57,296 nucleotides of DNA from Bacteroidota bacterium (GCA_016194985.1 JACQAK010000144.1:1-57296); one strand, 5' to 3'. Counted from the stretch's first letter, positions 8,530-17,117 are shown. The notes: generated by a model not told the origin, from the letters alone. Numbers and translations: made by a program.

Positions 8530-8910
8530 ATGACAAAGAGCCATAACATAATTTACTGGATTGCTACCGCCTTGCTAAGCTTTGGAATGCTGGCAAGCGG
8601 CATCTCACAACTGCTGCATGTAAAAGAAATGGATGACCTTCTGACACATATTGGCTATCCCTTGTATCTGCTGTATATCATTGGTATTTGGAAAATACTG
8701 GGCGTTATTGCTATTTTACTTCCCAAATTTAAATTGCTTAAAGAGTGGGCTTATGCCGGTTTCTTTTTTTTATTGACGGGCGCCTTCATCTCTCATTTAG
8801 CAGTGGGCGACAGTGGGAAAGCCATTTTAGGTCCTTTGTTTCAAACTGCCTTTGTAATCATCTCCTGGTATTTCAGACCTGCCGATCGAAAAATCACCTC
8901 AACCATTTAA
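8530..8910 (+). CDS. DoxX family membrane protein
   Basis: A 126-residue protein with four hydrophobic helices, of the DoxX-like type (GMLASGISQLLH; LGVIAILLPKFKLLKEWAYAGFFFLLTGAFISH). DoxX proteins are membrane subunits linked to quinone or thiol redox reactions in a few studied cases; the role here is unknown. It is third in the ArsR-SRPBCC-DoxX-DUF4256 operon. Confidence 0.87.
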   Translation: MTKSHNIIYWIATALLSFGMLASGISQLLHVKEMDDLLTHIGYPLYLLYIIGIWKILGVIAILLPKFKLLKEWAYAGFFFLLTGAFISHLAVGDSGKAILGPLFQTAFVIISWYFRPADRKITSTI

Positions 8911-8922
8911 TCAATTATTATT

Positions 8923-9480
8923 ATGAAAAAAGAACTCTCCTTAAAACAACGCGAAGAACTATTGAACGTACTGAAGTTGCGCTTCGAAAAAAACACGAAT
9001 CGTCACAAAGGCCTTGAATGGTCTAAAATACAGGCAAAGTTAGAATCCAAACCTGAAAAACTATGGTCGTTGAATGAAATGGAAAAATCAGGTGGAGAAC
9101 CGGATGTTGTGTCTTATGATAAATCCTCTAACGAATATATTTTTTATGATTGTTCTGCCGAGAGTCCGACAGGAAGACGAAGCCTTTGCTACGATCAGGA
9201 AGCACTCGATTCAAGAAAGGAAAACAAACCCAAAAGCAGTGCTGTTACGATGGCCAACAATATGGGAATTGATCTGTTAACAGAGGAACAATATCGCAGC
9301 TTACAACAACTGGGAAGCTTCGATCTCAAAACTTCAAGCTGGATAAAAACACCCGAATCTATCCGAAAACTTAAAGGTGCGGTTTTTTGCGATCGCCGAT
9401 ACGATACCGTTTTCATGTATCATAACGGTGCAGAATCTTACTACGCCGCCAGAGGATTTCGAGGGTTATTAAACGTTTAA
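8923..9480 (+). CDS. DUF4256 domain-containing protein
   Basis: A 185-residue soluble protein matching DUF4256 over its full length: LLNVLKLRFEKNTNRHKGLEW, then MEKSGGEPDVV, IFYDCSAESPTGRRSLCYD, and the C-terminal FCDRRYDTVFMYHNGAESYYAARGFRG. Function unknown. It ends the module-1 operon, 12 nt after DoxX. Members of this family often travel with SRPBCC or DinB genes, and the context here agrees. Confidence 0.87.
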   Translation: MKKELSLKQREELLNVLKLRFEKNTNRHKGLEWSKIQAKLESKPEKLWSLNEMEKSGGEPDVVSYDKSSNEYIFYDCSAESPTGRRSLCYDQEALDSRKENKPKSSAVTMANNMGIDLLTEEQYRSLQQLGSFDLKTSSWIKTPESIRKLKGAVFCDRRYDTVFMYHNGAESYYAARGFRGLLNV

Positions 9481-9502
9481 AAAGTCTCAGGCAATAAGCC
9501 TT

Positions 9503-10486
9503 TTACAACTTCATCGCTTCCTTGTTATATTTATTTCTATATTCCAAAGGCGACAAGCCGGTAACTCTTTTAAACACTGTTCGAAAAGCCTTATTATCTG
9601 AATAGCTCACGCTATACATGATCTCATCCACACTTTCACGACTGGTTTCCAGCTTACGTTTGGCAGCTTCCACCTTTACCTTTTGCATATATTCAACCGG
9701 AGTGTTGGAGGTGGCTTTAATGAAACGCCTATCAAAATTTCTGCGGCCAATAAAAAACTGACTGGCAAGATCTTCGATCGAAATTTTTTCACTCACATGT
9801 TTCTCAATAAATAATTGTGCCTTTTTGATTTCTTCATCCCTGTGATCTTTTAGTCCTGAAAATATAGTAAAGGGCGATTGTGTCTCACGATCGATATCAA
9901 TTTCAAACACTTTAGAGCAATGAATCGCTGTTTCCCTGTCGCAATATTTTTCTACCAAATACAAGAGCAAATGAAGAAATGAATAAGCCCCGCCATTAGT
10001 ATAAATTCCTCGCTCATCGGTAATCACTTTATCCGTTACAACATTCACATCCGGAAATAGTTTCTTAAATGAATCAGCCGCTATCCAATGGGTTGAACAA
10101 TTCTTTCCTTTCAATAAACCTGTAGATGCCAGCAAAAATGCACCGGTACACATACTGGCCACTTCTGCCCCTTTCTTGTAATGATCTGCTATCCAAGGAA
10201 AAAACTGTTTATTAGCGGTAATAGAAGCCTTGTAATTTGGTTTAATGGCAGGAATAATGATCAGGTCTGTTTGTCGCACCTGCTTTAATGTTGCATTGGG
10301 ATGTATTGAAAATAATCCGTCATGTACATCCACATGTTTGGAAGTTCCTACCAGCTGAATTGAAAAAACCGGTCGTTTGCCCTGATCAGTCCAATATTTA
10401 TTGGCTCTCATTAATACTTTATAAGACCCAACTATGCTGCTTAAATTTGGATCTGCTTCGGGAATAAGTATAGAAACATGTTTCAT
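9503..10486 (-). CDS. GlxA family regulator (DJ-1/PfpI domain + AraC HTH)
   Basis: A 327-residue two-domain regulator. Residues ~1-190 form a DJ-1/PfpI-like domain with the nucleophile-elbow segment ASMCTGAFLLASTGLLKGKNCSTHW (the cysteine is present). Residues ~225-320 form an AraC helix-turn-helix pair (IEDLASQFFIGRRNFDRRFIKAT; YSDNKAFRTVFKRVTGLSPLEYR). The signal is unknown. It is divergent from DinB/DUF2798/SRPBCC, its likely targets. Its -7 box (TACATTTG on the minus strand, 10494-10501) is only 7 nt from the ATG, so the transcript is probably leaderless. Confidence 0.92.
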   Translation of the reverse strand: MKHVSILIPEADPNLSSIVGSYKVLMRANKYWTDQGKRPVFSIQLVGTSKHVDVHDGLFSIHPNATLKQVRQTDLIIIPAIKPNYKASITANKQFFPWIADHYKKGAEVASMCTGAFLLASTGLLKGKNCSTHWIAADSFKKLFPDVNVVTDKVITDERGIYTNGGAYSFLHLLLYLVEKYCDRETAIHCSKVFEIDIDRETQSPFTIFSGLKDHRDEEIKKAQLFIEKHVSEKISIEDLASQFFIGRRNFDRRFIKATSNTPVEYMQKVKVEAAKRKLETSRESVDEIMYSVSYSDNKAFRTVFKRVTGLSPLEYRNKYNKEAMKL

Positions 10487-10493
10487 AATGCCA

Positions 10494-10580
10494 CAAATGT
10501 ATGTTATTTATATGTCCAAATCAACCCTTTATAATGTCTATTTTACACACTTCTAATTGCCTGATATAGTCATACATTTG
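10494..10580. promoter_or_regulatory. Divergent promoters of the GlxA-like and DinB genes
   Basis: The same octamer, TACATTTG, occurs on the minus strand at 10494-10501 (for the GlxA-type regulator) and on the plus strand at 10573-10580 (for the DinB operon, 36 nt before its ATG). Both match the Bacteroidota -7 consensus; -33 TTG elements are not clear. Confidence 0.5.
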
Positions 10581-10616
10581 TTACTATATTTCTATCACAC
10601 TCTAAAAACAAAACAC

Positions 10617-11099
10617 ATGGAAGCAAAACAAGTCATGGTAAAATCTGTACTCGATGCCTGGAATGCAAGAATGGAAGCCGCTAACAAATTATTAGATTCG
10701 TTCAGTGATGACGATCTGTTAAAGGAAGTCGCTCCCGGCAGAAACAGAGGTATCTATTTAGTAGGGCACCTAGCATTGGTACACGACAGAATGTTGCCAC
10801 TATTAAACTTAGAAGAACAAACGTATGCACATCTGGAAGATACTTTTTTGAATAAACCGGACAAATCTGTTTCTGACATGCCTTCTGTAAAAGAAGTACG
10901 TGCTATCTGGAAAGAGGTGAACGAAAAATTAGCCAAACACTTTGCCAGCCTGAGCACTGATGAATGGTTTCAAAAACACAGTGCTGTGTCGGCTGAAGAT
11001 TTTATGAAAGAACCGCACCGAAACAGATTAAATGTAGTGATTGGCCGTACCAATCATATGCAATATCATATCGGTCAGGTAGCTCTTATAAAAAAATAA
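10617..11099 (+). CDS. DinB family protein (second copy)
   Basis: A 160-residue DinB-type four-helix protein with metal-ligand histidines in GIYLVGHLALVHDRM (about residue 48) and RTNHMQYHIGQVALIKK near the C-terminus. The ATG at 10617 is chosen; an in-frame TTG 20 codons earlier overlaps the promoter and is unlikely. First gene of a plus-strand set with DUF2798 (4-nt gap) and an SRPBCC gene, divergent from the GlxA-like regulator. Confidence 0.9.
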   Translation: MEAKQVMVKSVLDAWNARMEAANKLLDSFSDDDLLKEVAPGRNRGIYLVGHLALVHDRMLPLLNLEEQTYAHLEDTFLNKPDKSVSDMPSVKEVRAIWKEVNEKLAKHFASLSTDEWFQKHSAVSAEDFMKEPHRNRLNVVIGRTNHMQYHIGQVALIKK

Positions 11100-11103
11100 G
11101 CAC

Positions 11104-11331
11104 ATGAAACATAAAATAGCGTTTGCTCTTTTAATGGGTATAGTAACTACAGGGATTATTTCCTTTACGTTGATCTCCATAAATATCGGTTATACCAACA
11201 TGTTTTGGAAGATCTGGCTACGCTCGTGGGGAATAGCCTATCTGGTAGCCATTCCTGCTATTTTAGTGATTGGACCAAGGATACAACAATTAGTAGATGC
11301 CCTGTTCAAAGAAAAAGAAACGAATACTTAG
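11104..11331 (+). CDS. DUF2798 family small membrane protein
   Basis: A 75-residue protein made of two hydrophobic helices, with the DUF2798 pattern (FALLMGIVTTGIISFTLI; then WLRSWGIAYLVAIPAILVIGPRIQQLVDALF). Function unknown. It sits 4 nt after the DinB gene and 14 nt before the SRPBCC gene, so it is part of the same unit. Confidence 0.85.
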   Translation: MKHKIAFALLMGIVTTGIISFTLISINIGYTNMFWKIWLRSWGIAYLVAIPAILVIGPRIQQLVDALFKEKETNT

Positions 11332-11345
11332 TCACTCATTTCATT

Positions 11346-11774
11346 ATGAAAAAAGAAAATTTCACTTACAGCTTTCAGTCGTCACAAACACCAGAAGCCA
11401 TTTTTAAACTATTACTGAACATTGAACAATGGTGGTCGGGATTATATGAAGAACATATCTTAGGAAAAAGTCATGCAGTAAATGATGAATTTTCTTTCAA
11501 AGCAGGTGGCGGGATGCATTACTCCAAACAAAAACTGGTAGAGCTTATTCCGGATAAAAAAATTGTTTGGTTGGTAACAGATAGCAATCTTAGCTTTCTG
11601 AATAAGCCCGACGAATGGACCAATACAAAAATCTGCTTTGATATTTCAAAAGATAAAGTTAATACTCTTATTACATTTACACACGAGGGGCTCATTCCTC
11701 AGATCGAATGCTATGACAACTGTTCAACAGCCTGGGCAAAATACTTAGAAAATCTGAAACAAAAATTAAGCTAA
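11346..11774 (+). CDS. SRPBCC/START-like domain protein
   Basis: A 142-residue START-like fold protein: TYSFQSSQTPEAIFKLLLNIEQWWSG at the N-terminus, AGGGMHYSKQKLVELIPDKKIVWLVTDS in the middle and TFTHEGLIP before the last helix. The ATG at 11346 gives the usual SRPBCC start. A longer frame going back to 11205 overlaps the DUF2798 gene out of frame and is rejected. Ligand unknown. Last gene of the DinB unit. Confidence 0.88.
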   Translation: MKKENFTYSFQSSQTPEAIFKLLLNIEQWWSGLYEEHILGKSHAVNDEFSFKAGGGMHYSKQKLVELIPDKKIVWLVTDSNLSFLNKPDEWTNTKICFDISKDKVNTLITFTHEGLIPQIECYDNCSTAWAKYLENLKQKLS

Positions 11775-11837
11775 AACTGCATCCAAAAGAATCTTAACTA
11801 AAAAATTTCCCGTAAATTCGTTTTATACATTTATAAA

Positions 11838-12239
11838 ATGACTATGCGTAAAAAAGCAGTTTTGATCATCGGAATAGATCCTCAATGGCTCGATTTCTCT
11901 TCGCCTGAATTTGCACCAATGCCAGGAATTAATGCAGAAAAGGTTCTTAACGGTATTACAGGATCGGCGAATGCCCTCAACGATATTGGTTATGATGCCG
12001 AAGTATGCTGGATAGATCTTGGAAAAACGGCAATAGAGGTTATCATTGCACATTTACAGAAAAAAGAATTTGATGGCGTGATGATTGGCGCAGGCATCAG
12101 AAAAATGGATTCCAATTTTATGTTGTTCGAAAATATGATCAACGCCATACACGAACATGCTCCAAAAGCTAAAATCTGTTTCAATACAAATCCTATGGAC
12201 ACTTTGCAGGCTGTTCAACGTCGTGTACCTTTGTCGTAA
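11838..12239 (+). CDS. Conserved hypothetical protein, Rossmann-like
   Basis: A 133-residue soluble protein that was not recognised. It begins with a beta strand and loop (KAVLIIGIDPQWLDFSSPEF), has alternating alpha/beta segments (DIGYDAEVCWIDLG; FDGVMIGAGIRK; KAKICFNTNP) and looks like a flavodoxin- or receiver-like alpha/beta fold. A -7-like box TACATTTA lies at 11826-11833, 4 nt from the ATG. A second in-frame ATG is two codons later. It stands alone between the SRPBCC unit and a bidirectional terminator. Confidence 0.7.
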   Translation: MTMRKKAVLIIGIDPQWLDFSSPEFAPMPGINAEKVLNGITGSANALNDIGYDAEVCWIDLGKTAIEVIIAHLQKKEFDGVMIGAGIRKMDSNFMLFENMINAIHEHAPKAKICFNTNPMDTLQAVQRRVPLS

Positions 12240-12248
12240 TAAAAATAA

Positions 12249-12277
12249 AAAACCTCTACCTTAGCGGCAGAGGTTTT
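12249..12277. terminator. Bidirectional intrinsic terminator between convergent genes
   Basis: Hairpin with arms 12249-12260 and 12266-12277 (AAAACCTCT..., one A/C mismatch) and loop TTAGC, with A- and T-runs on each side. It lies between the ends of the genes at 12239 (+) and 12305 (-). Confidence 0.8.
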
Positions 12278-12304
12278 AAACTAAGCATTTCAATCAAACT
12301 CTGA

Positions 12305-12946
12305 TTAGTTTTTACTATTAGCTATGTGTACGCCTGTAGGTGTATGCATTGTTAAATTGTAAATTTGAGTCATTGTAGCCTGAAAGCTTCCGCTAATTGT
12401 AGCTGCATTGCCGGTTGTATTTTGAACACCCGTTAATGTGAACGAGAAGTTCCCTGTAAATAACCCCGTACTGGCGTTATAGATCAACCCGGTGATGGTT
12501 GTGGTAGCATTATTATTCAACATAAACTCAAACTTTTTATTTGTTCCAAGTGATTTGGTAAATGAAAAGTTGCTTAAGGTGATGCTGCCTGTAGAGGCAT
12601 TTTTCGATGTGGTAGTTACCGAAAGCATAGCACTATTATCTCCTAACATATCTGTTCCTCCACGAGAAATTGAGAATTTATAGTTTGCAACAGTTACACT
12701 ATCCAATGTACCCGATGGTCCACCCCAATAATTCTGATAATTAAATGCTTCGTTAAAAGCCGTACCATCCTGACGTGTACCTGAAACATTTCCTTTAATA
12801 AATCCATCTGTAGACATAGCCACTACGCCATTTGCACCATTTGCGCCATTATTACCCGCAGGGCCATCATCTCCTTTTTTACAAGATGCTAATAGAAATA
12901 CAGAAGCAACTATACCTGTTGCAAAGGTTTTGATTGTGATTTTCAT
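12305..12946 (-). CDS. Lipoprotein with short collagen-like segment
   Basis: A 213-residue predicted lipoprotein. The signal peptide ends in the lipobox FLLASC (lipidated Cys22), followed directly by KK and then a short Gly-rich collagen-like run (GDDGPAGNNGANGANG, about residues 25-40). The remainder is beta-rich, Thr/Ser/Asn-rich and has no recognised domain. Many Bacteroidota surface lipoproteins place such a spacer between the anchor and a beta-sandwich. No clear partner; it is divergent from the HipA-like gene. Confidence 0.8.
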   Translation of the reverse strand: MKITIKTFATGIVASVFLLASCKKGDDGPAGNNGANGANGVVAMSTDGFIKGNVSGTRQDGTAFNEAFNYQNYWGGPSGTLDSVTVANYKFSISRGGTDMLGDNSAMLSVTTTSKNASTGSITLSNFSFTKSLGTNKKFEFMLNNNATTTITGLIYNASTGLFTGNFSFTLTGVQNTTGNAATISGSFQATMTQIYNLTMHTPTGVHIANSKN

Positions 12947-13096
12947 TTGTATGTTTTTTAAGTAATTAATTTATGATACAAAAGTGCCCTTCTTTAAAAC
13001 GAAAATGTTACACAGTTTTGTAAATAAGTTACATAATTATAGCTTTCCTGCTTTTGACTAATCAAGCCGATAAAGCGGTCATTCTTAAAAAATAAC

Positions 13097-13104
13097 TAAA
13101 TTTG
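13097..13104 (+). promoter_or_regulatory. -7 box (TAAATTTG) of the HipA-like/DUF3037 pair
   Basis: Matches TAnnTTTG, 25 nt before the ATG at 13130. No -33 TTG at standard spacing. Confidence 0.4.
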
Positions 13105-13129
13105 ATCAAAAAAACTCAGCACCCGTAAT

Positions 13130-13924
13130 ATGCCATCAACTCTCTCTTTAAGAACCGTTAATGTAACACGTTACATACAGCCATTGCGTGAAGGCGGTTC
13201 TCTGCCTGCTTTAGCAGAAGCAGATGACGGCTTCAAATATGTATTAAAGTTTAAAGGAAACGGGCATGGCACCAAAGCATTGATTGCTGAACTCATTGGA
13301 GGAGAAATAGCGAGAAGCCTGGGTTTAAAAATTCCGGAATTAGTGTTTGCCAATCTGGATGAGGCATTTGGAAGAACCGAAGGAGACGAAGAAATACAGG
13401 ACCTTCTGAAAGGAAGTAAAGGATTAAATCTGGCGCTTCACTTTTTATCAGGAGCTATTACATTTGACCCTGTTGTTACAACCGTTGATGCTAAACTCGC
13501 TTCGCGGATTGTATGGCTGGATGCCTATATTACCAATATTGACCGCACTTTCAGAAATACCAATATGCTGATGTGGAATAAAGAACTCTGGCTCATCGAT
13601 CACGGAGCCTGCTTATCCTTTCAGCATTCATGGAGCGATATAGAAACCAGCGCCAAAAGCCCTTTTGCTTACATCAAAGAACATGTATTATTGCCTCAGG
13701 CTACCTTATTGGCAGAAACCGATAAGGAATACAGGGCAATACTAACTACAGAGAAAATAAGGGCTATTGTTAACCTCATTCCTGATGAGTGGTTACAATG
13801 GAGAGAAACGGAAGAAAGTCCCGAATCTCTTCGGGAATCCTACTTCCGGTTTTTGAGCATCCGATTAAATCATTCAGACATTTTTTTAAAAGAAGCGCAA
13901 CATGCAAGAGAAACACTTATATGA
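13130..13924 (+). CDS. HipA-like kinase family protein
   Basis: A 264-residue protein of the stand-alone HipA-like kinase family. Expected kinase elements are visible: lysine in YVLKFKGN (K40), catalytic loop TNIDRTFRNTNML (D138, N143/N145) and metal-binding LIDHGACLSF (D157). Unlike classical HipA (~440 residues) it lacks the N-terminal HipB-contact domain, and no HipB antitoxin is nearby. It overlaps the DUF3037 gene by 23 nt, a pairing known widely in bacteria, so the two proteins probably act together. The substrate is unknown. Confidence 0.85.
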   Translation: MPSTLSLRTVNVTRYIQPLREGGSLPALAEADDGFKYVLKFKGNGHGTKALIAELIGGEIARSLGLKIPELVFANLDEAFGRTEGDEEIQDLLKGSKGLNLALHFLSGAITFDPVVTTVDAKLASRIVWLDAYITNIDRTFRNTNMLMWNKELWLIDHGACLSFQHSWSDIETSAKSPFAYIKEHVLLPQATLLAETDKEYRAILTTEKIRAIVNLIPDEWLQWRETEESPESLRESYFRFLSIRLNHSDIFLKEAQHARETLI

Positions 13925-14285
13925 ATATGCGGTTATCCGGGTGTTACCGTTGGTAGAGCGTGAGGAATTTCTTAATGTAGGAGTGATCGTGTTTTGTAAA
14001 CACGCCCGGTTTATTAAAGTACTCTTTACGATCCATGAAGAAAAACTGCGCCTGTTCTCCAAAGAGCTGGATGTTGATCAGATAAAACTGAATTTACAAT
14101 CGTTCGAAAAAATTGCTCTGGGTACTAAAAATTGCGGTCCCATTGCCTTAATGGATATGGCTTCCCGATTCAGATGGTTAACGGCCGTAAGGAGCTCGGT
14201 TGTTCAAACATCAAGGCCTCACCCAGGCTTATCAGATGACTTAGAGAAAACAACCCTGAGATTATTTGAAGAATTAGTATTGTAA
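13902..14285 (+). CDS. DUF3037 domain-containing protein
   Basis: A 127-residue protein matching DUF3037: YEYAVIRVLPLVEREEFLNVGVIVFCKHARFI at the N-terminus and a terminal RFRWLTAVRSSVVQTSRPHPGLSDDLEKTTLRLFEELV block. Function unknown. The ATG lies inside the last codons of the HipA-like kinase (23-nt overlap), implying translational coupling. It converges on the nitrilase gene with only 3 nt between stop codons. Confidence 0.88.
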   Translation: MQEKHLYEYAVIRVLPLVEREEFLNVGVIVFCKHARFIKVLFTIHEEKLRLFSKELDVDQIKLNLQSFEKIALGTKNCGPIALMDMASRFRWLTAVRSSVVQTSRPHPGLSDDLEKTTLRLFEELVL

Positions 14286-14288
14286 TCT

Positions 14289-15071
14289 TTACACCAAATC
14301 AAATTCATCTGCATCCATCATAACAGGAAATACTTTTCTGAATTCCTGTAAATAATCATAAGACAATCTAACGGTTTCTGTTCTGTCCTCATGAGCTTTT
14401 GTGGTACTGATCCATTCGCCTCGGGGATTTATTATACCGGTATCGCCTGAATGTCTGATATTATTATAATCTTCCCCTATGCGATTCACTCCTGCAACAT
14501 AAGACTGGTTTTCAATCGCTCTGGCGATTAATAATTGTTTCCATGGATAAGAACGTACTTCCGGCCAGTTAGCCACGTAGATCAACACATCATAAGTCTG
14601 ACTCTTTCTGTTTCTGCTCCACACCGGAAAGCGAAGATCATAACAAATCAAGGGACAAATTTTCCAGCCTTTATAATCGATGATCAGCTTTTTGGAGCCT
14701 GCTGCGTAGTGCTGATGTTCTCCGCCCATTTGAAACAGATGTCGTTTATCATAAAACAAATACGTTCCATCCGGACTGGCCCAATACAACCGATTGTAAA
14801 ATTGTTCTTTATCTTTTACAGAAATACTTCCAACAAGGACACAGTTTTTTTCCTTAGCCTTTTTTAGCATCCACTGCAAGCCTCTTCCTTCATGTTCTTC
14901 AGCCAGTTTTGAAGGATTCATGGTAAAGCCCGTGGTAAACATTTCAGGCAATACAATGATATCCGTTGGTTCAGCAACAGCGTCTATCTTTGCATCCAAA
15001 TGCATCAAATTCTTATCAGCATCTTCCCAAAACAAATGGGTCTGAATAGTTGTAATGATTAAATCCTCCAT
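14289..15071 (-). CDS. Omega-amidase (YafV-like) nitrilase family hydrolase
   Basis: A 260-residue carbon-nitrogen hydrolase with the Glu-Lys-Cys triad visible: LPEMFTTGF (E43), FYDKRHLF (K109) and LICYDLRFPVW (C143). MFTTGF and the YDLRFP block are typical of the YafV/omega-amidase branch, which hydrolyses alpha-ketoglutaramate and alpha-ketosuccinamate or the methionine-cycle analogue. Its start shares one A with the stop of the preceding gene (TGATG), so translation is coupled. An aminotransferase of the partner type lies at the head of the same operon. Confidence 0.9.
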   Translation of the reverse strand: MEDLIITTIQTHLFWEDADKNLMHLDAKIDAVAEPTDIIVLPEMFTTGFTMNPSKLAEEHEGRGLQWMLKKAKEKNCVLVGSISVKDKEQFYNRLYWASPDGTYLFYDKRHLFQMGGEHQHYAAGSKKLIIDYKGWKICPLICYDLRFPVWSRNRKSQTYDVLIYVANWPEVRSYPWKQLLIARAIENQSYVAGVNRIGEDYNNIRHSGDTGIINPRGEWISTTKAHEDRTETVRLSYDYLQEFRKVFPVMMDADEFDLV

Positions 15072-15757
15072 CAGTTTTTGGATAGTTGGTTATATAATTC
15101 TGCAACTTTATCTGTATGCTTTATTCTCTTCATTTTATAGGCATAGGAAACAATTTGAGAGGAGATCAGAATTCCTAAAAACGTAGTTCCCACAGCGGCT
15201 ACGGTAAAATTGTCACCAGGGTTTGAACTAAAACTGGTTGCAATTAAACTACCATAAATACCTGCACCCCCAACTCCGGCTCCGGCAAAACCTATGGCGC
15301 ATTGCAAAGCCTTATTACGTTTGGCAGCTGCAATATTTAAATCGATATCCCTATTTTGCCATAGTAGATTTCTTTCCATTGCCATAAACAATACTTTTTT
15401 ATCTGAAATCTGATGCTCACGATATTCATATACTCCTTTTCGCAAAGAAGCGTGAATTAAGTTGTTATCCTGATAAATAGAAGCCGGTTGATTTACCAAA
15501 ACCTGACGTGGCGGTTCCGGTTTTACAATTGCAAAAGAATCGAGCATTCCGGGAGCATATTTTATTTTTCTGATATCGTTCTTATTCACGATGATCAAGG
15601 GACCATCCGGTAAATCAGCTCTTTTATAAGACACCTCTTTGACAGAGATCTCCAATACTTTAGCAGCCACAACTTCTCCGGTTCTTTTATAAATCGTATC
15701 CTGAGCGCTAAGGATCAACTGCCATAAACAACAAATCAAACAAGCTATAGTTTTCAT
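15071..15757 (-). CDS. Secreted paralog of unknown function, copy 4 of 4
   Basis: A 228-residue protein not assignable to a named family. A signal peptide (residues 1-18, ending ILSAQ) is followed by the shared block DTIYKRTGEVVAAKVLEI..EVSYKRADLPDGPLIIV.K.DI.KI.Y (about 19-68), a variable linker, a predicted helical part with two hydrophobic segments (about 150-205) and the shared ending AELYN. All four copies have this plan. Encoded between copy 3 (23-nt gap) and the omega-amidase (1-nt overlap). Probably exported and membrane-associated; function unknown. Confidence 0.75.
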   Translation of the reverse strand: MKTIACLICCLWQLILSAQDTIYKRTGEVVAAKVLEISVKEVSYKRADLPDGPLIIVNKNDIRKIKYAPGMLDSFAIVKPEPPRQVLVNQPASIYQDNNLIHASLRKGVYEYREHQISDKKVLFMAMERNLLWQNRDIDLNIAAAKRNKALQCAIGFAGAGVGGAGIYGSLIATSFSSNPGDNFTVAAVGTTFLGILISSQIVSYAYKMKRIKHTDKVAELYNQLSKN

Positions 15758-15780
15758 ACGATCTGTTTTATTAAATATAC

Positions 15781-16443
15781 TTATAAAATGTCATTATTGT
15801 ACAATAAGGCTGCTTTGCGAATATGTTTGTTTTTAACGGCTTTATAAATTTGTGCCGTTACTATCGATACCACGCAGGCACTCAGTCCGCTTAAAAAATA
15901 GGTTTTTGCTTTCATTCTTTCCTTAGGATCATTATACCGGTGTTGCCGTGCCAAATAAATGCCTGCCACCGCACAGGCAGGTGCCGCAATATTAAAGGCG
16001 ATCTGGCCATTTTTTTTACTATCCGCAATCACCAGTTCCTCGTTTAGTTCTTCTGAGTTTGACTGAGAATCTTTTTTAAGCATGATCTTAAAAGCGGCCT
16101 TATGTGAAATATCTGTATTGTTTAACGCTATATGTTTGCCTTCTACTACAAATAACTGAAGCGGAGAAACACTCCCGGATGTTTTTTGTTTTAACTGAAA
16201 TCTGGATTCTGTTTTTCCGTTCTCGTATACGATCCTTACTACCTGATCATTAGCGATCTTTCTGATGATTCCATCAGGATTATAAAAATTCTTATAAGAT
16301 ACTTCTGCACTCGAAATTTCCAGAACCCTCACTAACAGAGTCTCCGGAACGGCAGTAAAAATAGTGTCCTGCGAGAAACAGGATATATTTACCAAAAGTA
16401 AACATAATACACCGAAGTATTTATTGGTTATATAAGTTAACAA
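15781..16443 (-). CDS. Secreted paralog of unknown function, copy 3 of 4
   Basis: A 220-residue member of the four-copy array. Signal peptide ending CFSQ, then the shared motif TLLVRVLEISSAEVSYKNFYNPDGIIRKI..DQVVRIVYENG, a diverged middle, hydrophobic segments near 150-200 and the terminal ALLYNND. No ATG precedes the signal peptide; the best start is TTG at 16443, inside the last codons of copy 2 (23-nt overlap). The overlap falls exactly on the conserved NLYN C-terminal motif of the upstream copy. Confidence 0.72.
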   Translation of the reverse strand: MLTYITNKYFGVLCLLLVNISCFSQDTIFTAVPETLLVRVLEISSAEVSYKNFYNPDGIIRKIANDQVVRIVYENGKTESRFQLKQKTSGSVSPLQLFVVEGKHIALNNTDISHKAAFKIMLKKDSQSNSEELNEELVIADSKKNGQIAFNIAAPACAVAGIYLARQHRYNDPKERMKAKTYFLSGLSACVVSIVTAQIYKAVKNKHIRKAALLYNNDIL

Positions 16444-17113
16444 ACTCGTGTCGTTTTTTCTTTAAGTTAATCGTAACAGCCACCGATACACTTCCCAAAA
16501 TAACAGCCGCAGTGCCAAACACCAGAGGCGAAGCTGCAAATAAAGCGCCATCACCTGAAGGATAATCAAATGCACCTACCGAGCTTAAAAGTCCATAAAC
16601 AGCTGCTCCTGCAAGAGCAACACCGCCAAATGCAATAGCACCTGTTCGTGTTCCATTCTGATGCCTCTTTAACGATTTGATCGAAGAAGCCAGTGTTGTC
16701 AGACTTTCTCTCCGGCTCTGATCAGGATGTCTGTCTATCAGTGATGTCATATGATAATACCGTTTTTTAGTATCACTATAGGTGATCTTCGAAAGGTATG
16801 GATCCAGTGTTGTAGCACTCTGAACGGTAAATACCTGTGTGGATGGAGCTGGTTCCGAAGCAGCCACAGAAGATTGAAACGTTTCTGTATAACCGTTTTT
16901 GTAGATGATCTTTTCAATATCCCTTTTGCTTACAATATACATAGGTCCATCAGGCATTTCGGCTTTTTTATACTGAACCTCTGTTGGCGATACTTCTTTA
17001 ACAATGGCAATGATCCGTTGTTTGTCTTTAAAAAGGATCGTATCCTGAGATAAAGCGCATATATGGATCAAAGCAGTGAACAAAACAAACAAAACAAACT
17101 TTATGCTTTTCAT
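16421..17113 (-). CDS. Secreted paralog of unknown function, copy 2 of 4
   Basis: A 230-residue member of the array. Signal peptide to about residue 22 (ALSQ), shared block DTILFKDKQRIIAIVKEVSPTEVQYKKAEMPDGPMYIVSKRDIEKIIYKNG, linker, a Gly/Ala-rich pair of hydrophobic segments (about 155-215) and terminal VNLYNQ. Starts 4 nt after copy 1. The shared block has the rhythm of a small beta-rich domain repeatedly seen in Bacteroidota secreted proteins; no biochemical role is known to me. Confidence 0.75.
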   Translation of the reverse strand: MKSIKFVLFVLFTALIHICALSQDTILFKDKQRIIAIVKEVSPTEVQYKKAEMPDGPMYIVSKRDIEKIIYKNGYTETFQSSVAASEPAPSTQVFTVQSATTLDPYLSKITYSDTKKRYYHMTSLIDRHPDQSRRESLTTLASSIKSLKRHQNGTRTGAIAFGGVALAGAAVYGLLSSVGAFDYPSGDGALFAASPLVFGTAAVILGSVSVAVTINLKKKRHEFVNLYNQ

Positions 17114-17117
17114 AGTA

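Noticed and set aside
8745-9017. Plus-strand frame across the DoxX/DUF4256 junction
   Set aside because: Out-of-frame shadow of two genes with clear family matches.
11205-11345. Longer N-terminus for the SRPBCC protein
   Set aside because: It overlaps the DUF2798 gene out of frame and adds a non-homologous leader; the ATG at 11346 gives the normal family start.
13130-14285. HipBA toxin-antitoxin module
   Set aside because: No HipB-like DNA-binding protein; the kinase is short and pairs with DUF3037, a different arrangement.
14535-14867. Plus-strand frame of 110 codons opposite the omega-amidase
   Set aside because: Antisense to a well-supported enzyme; composition follows the reverse frame and has no family features.
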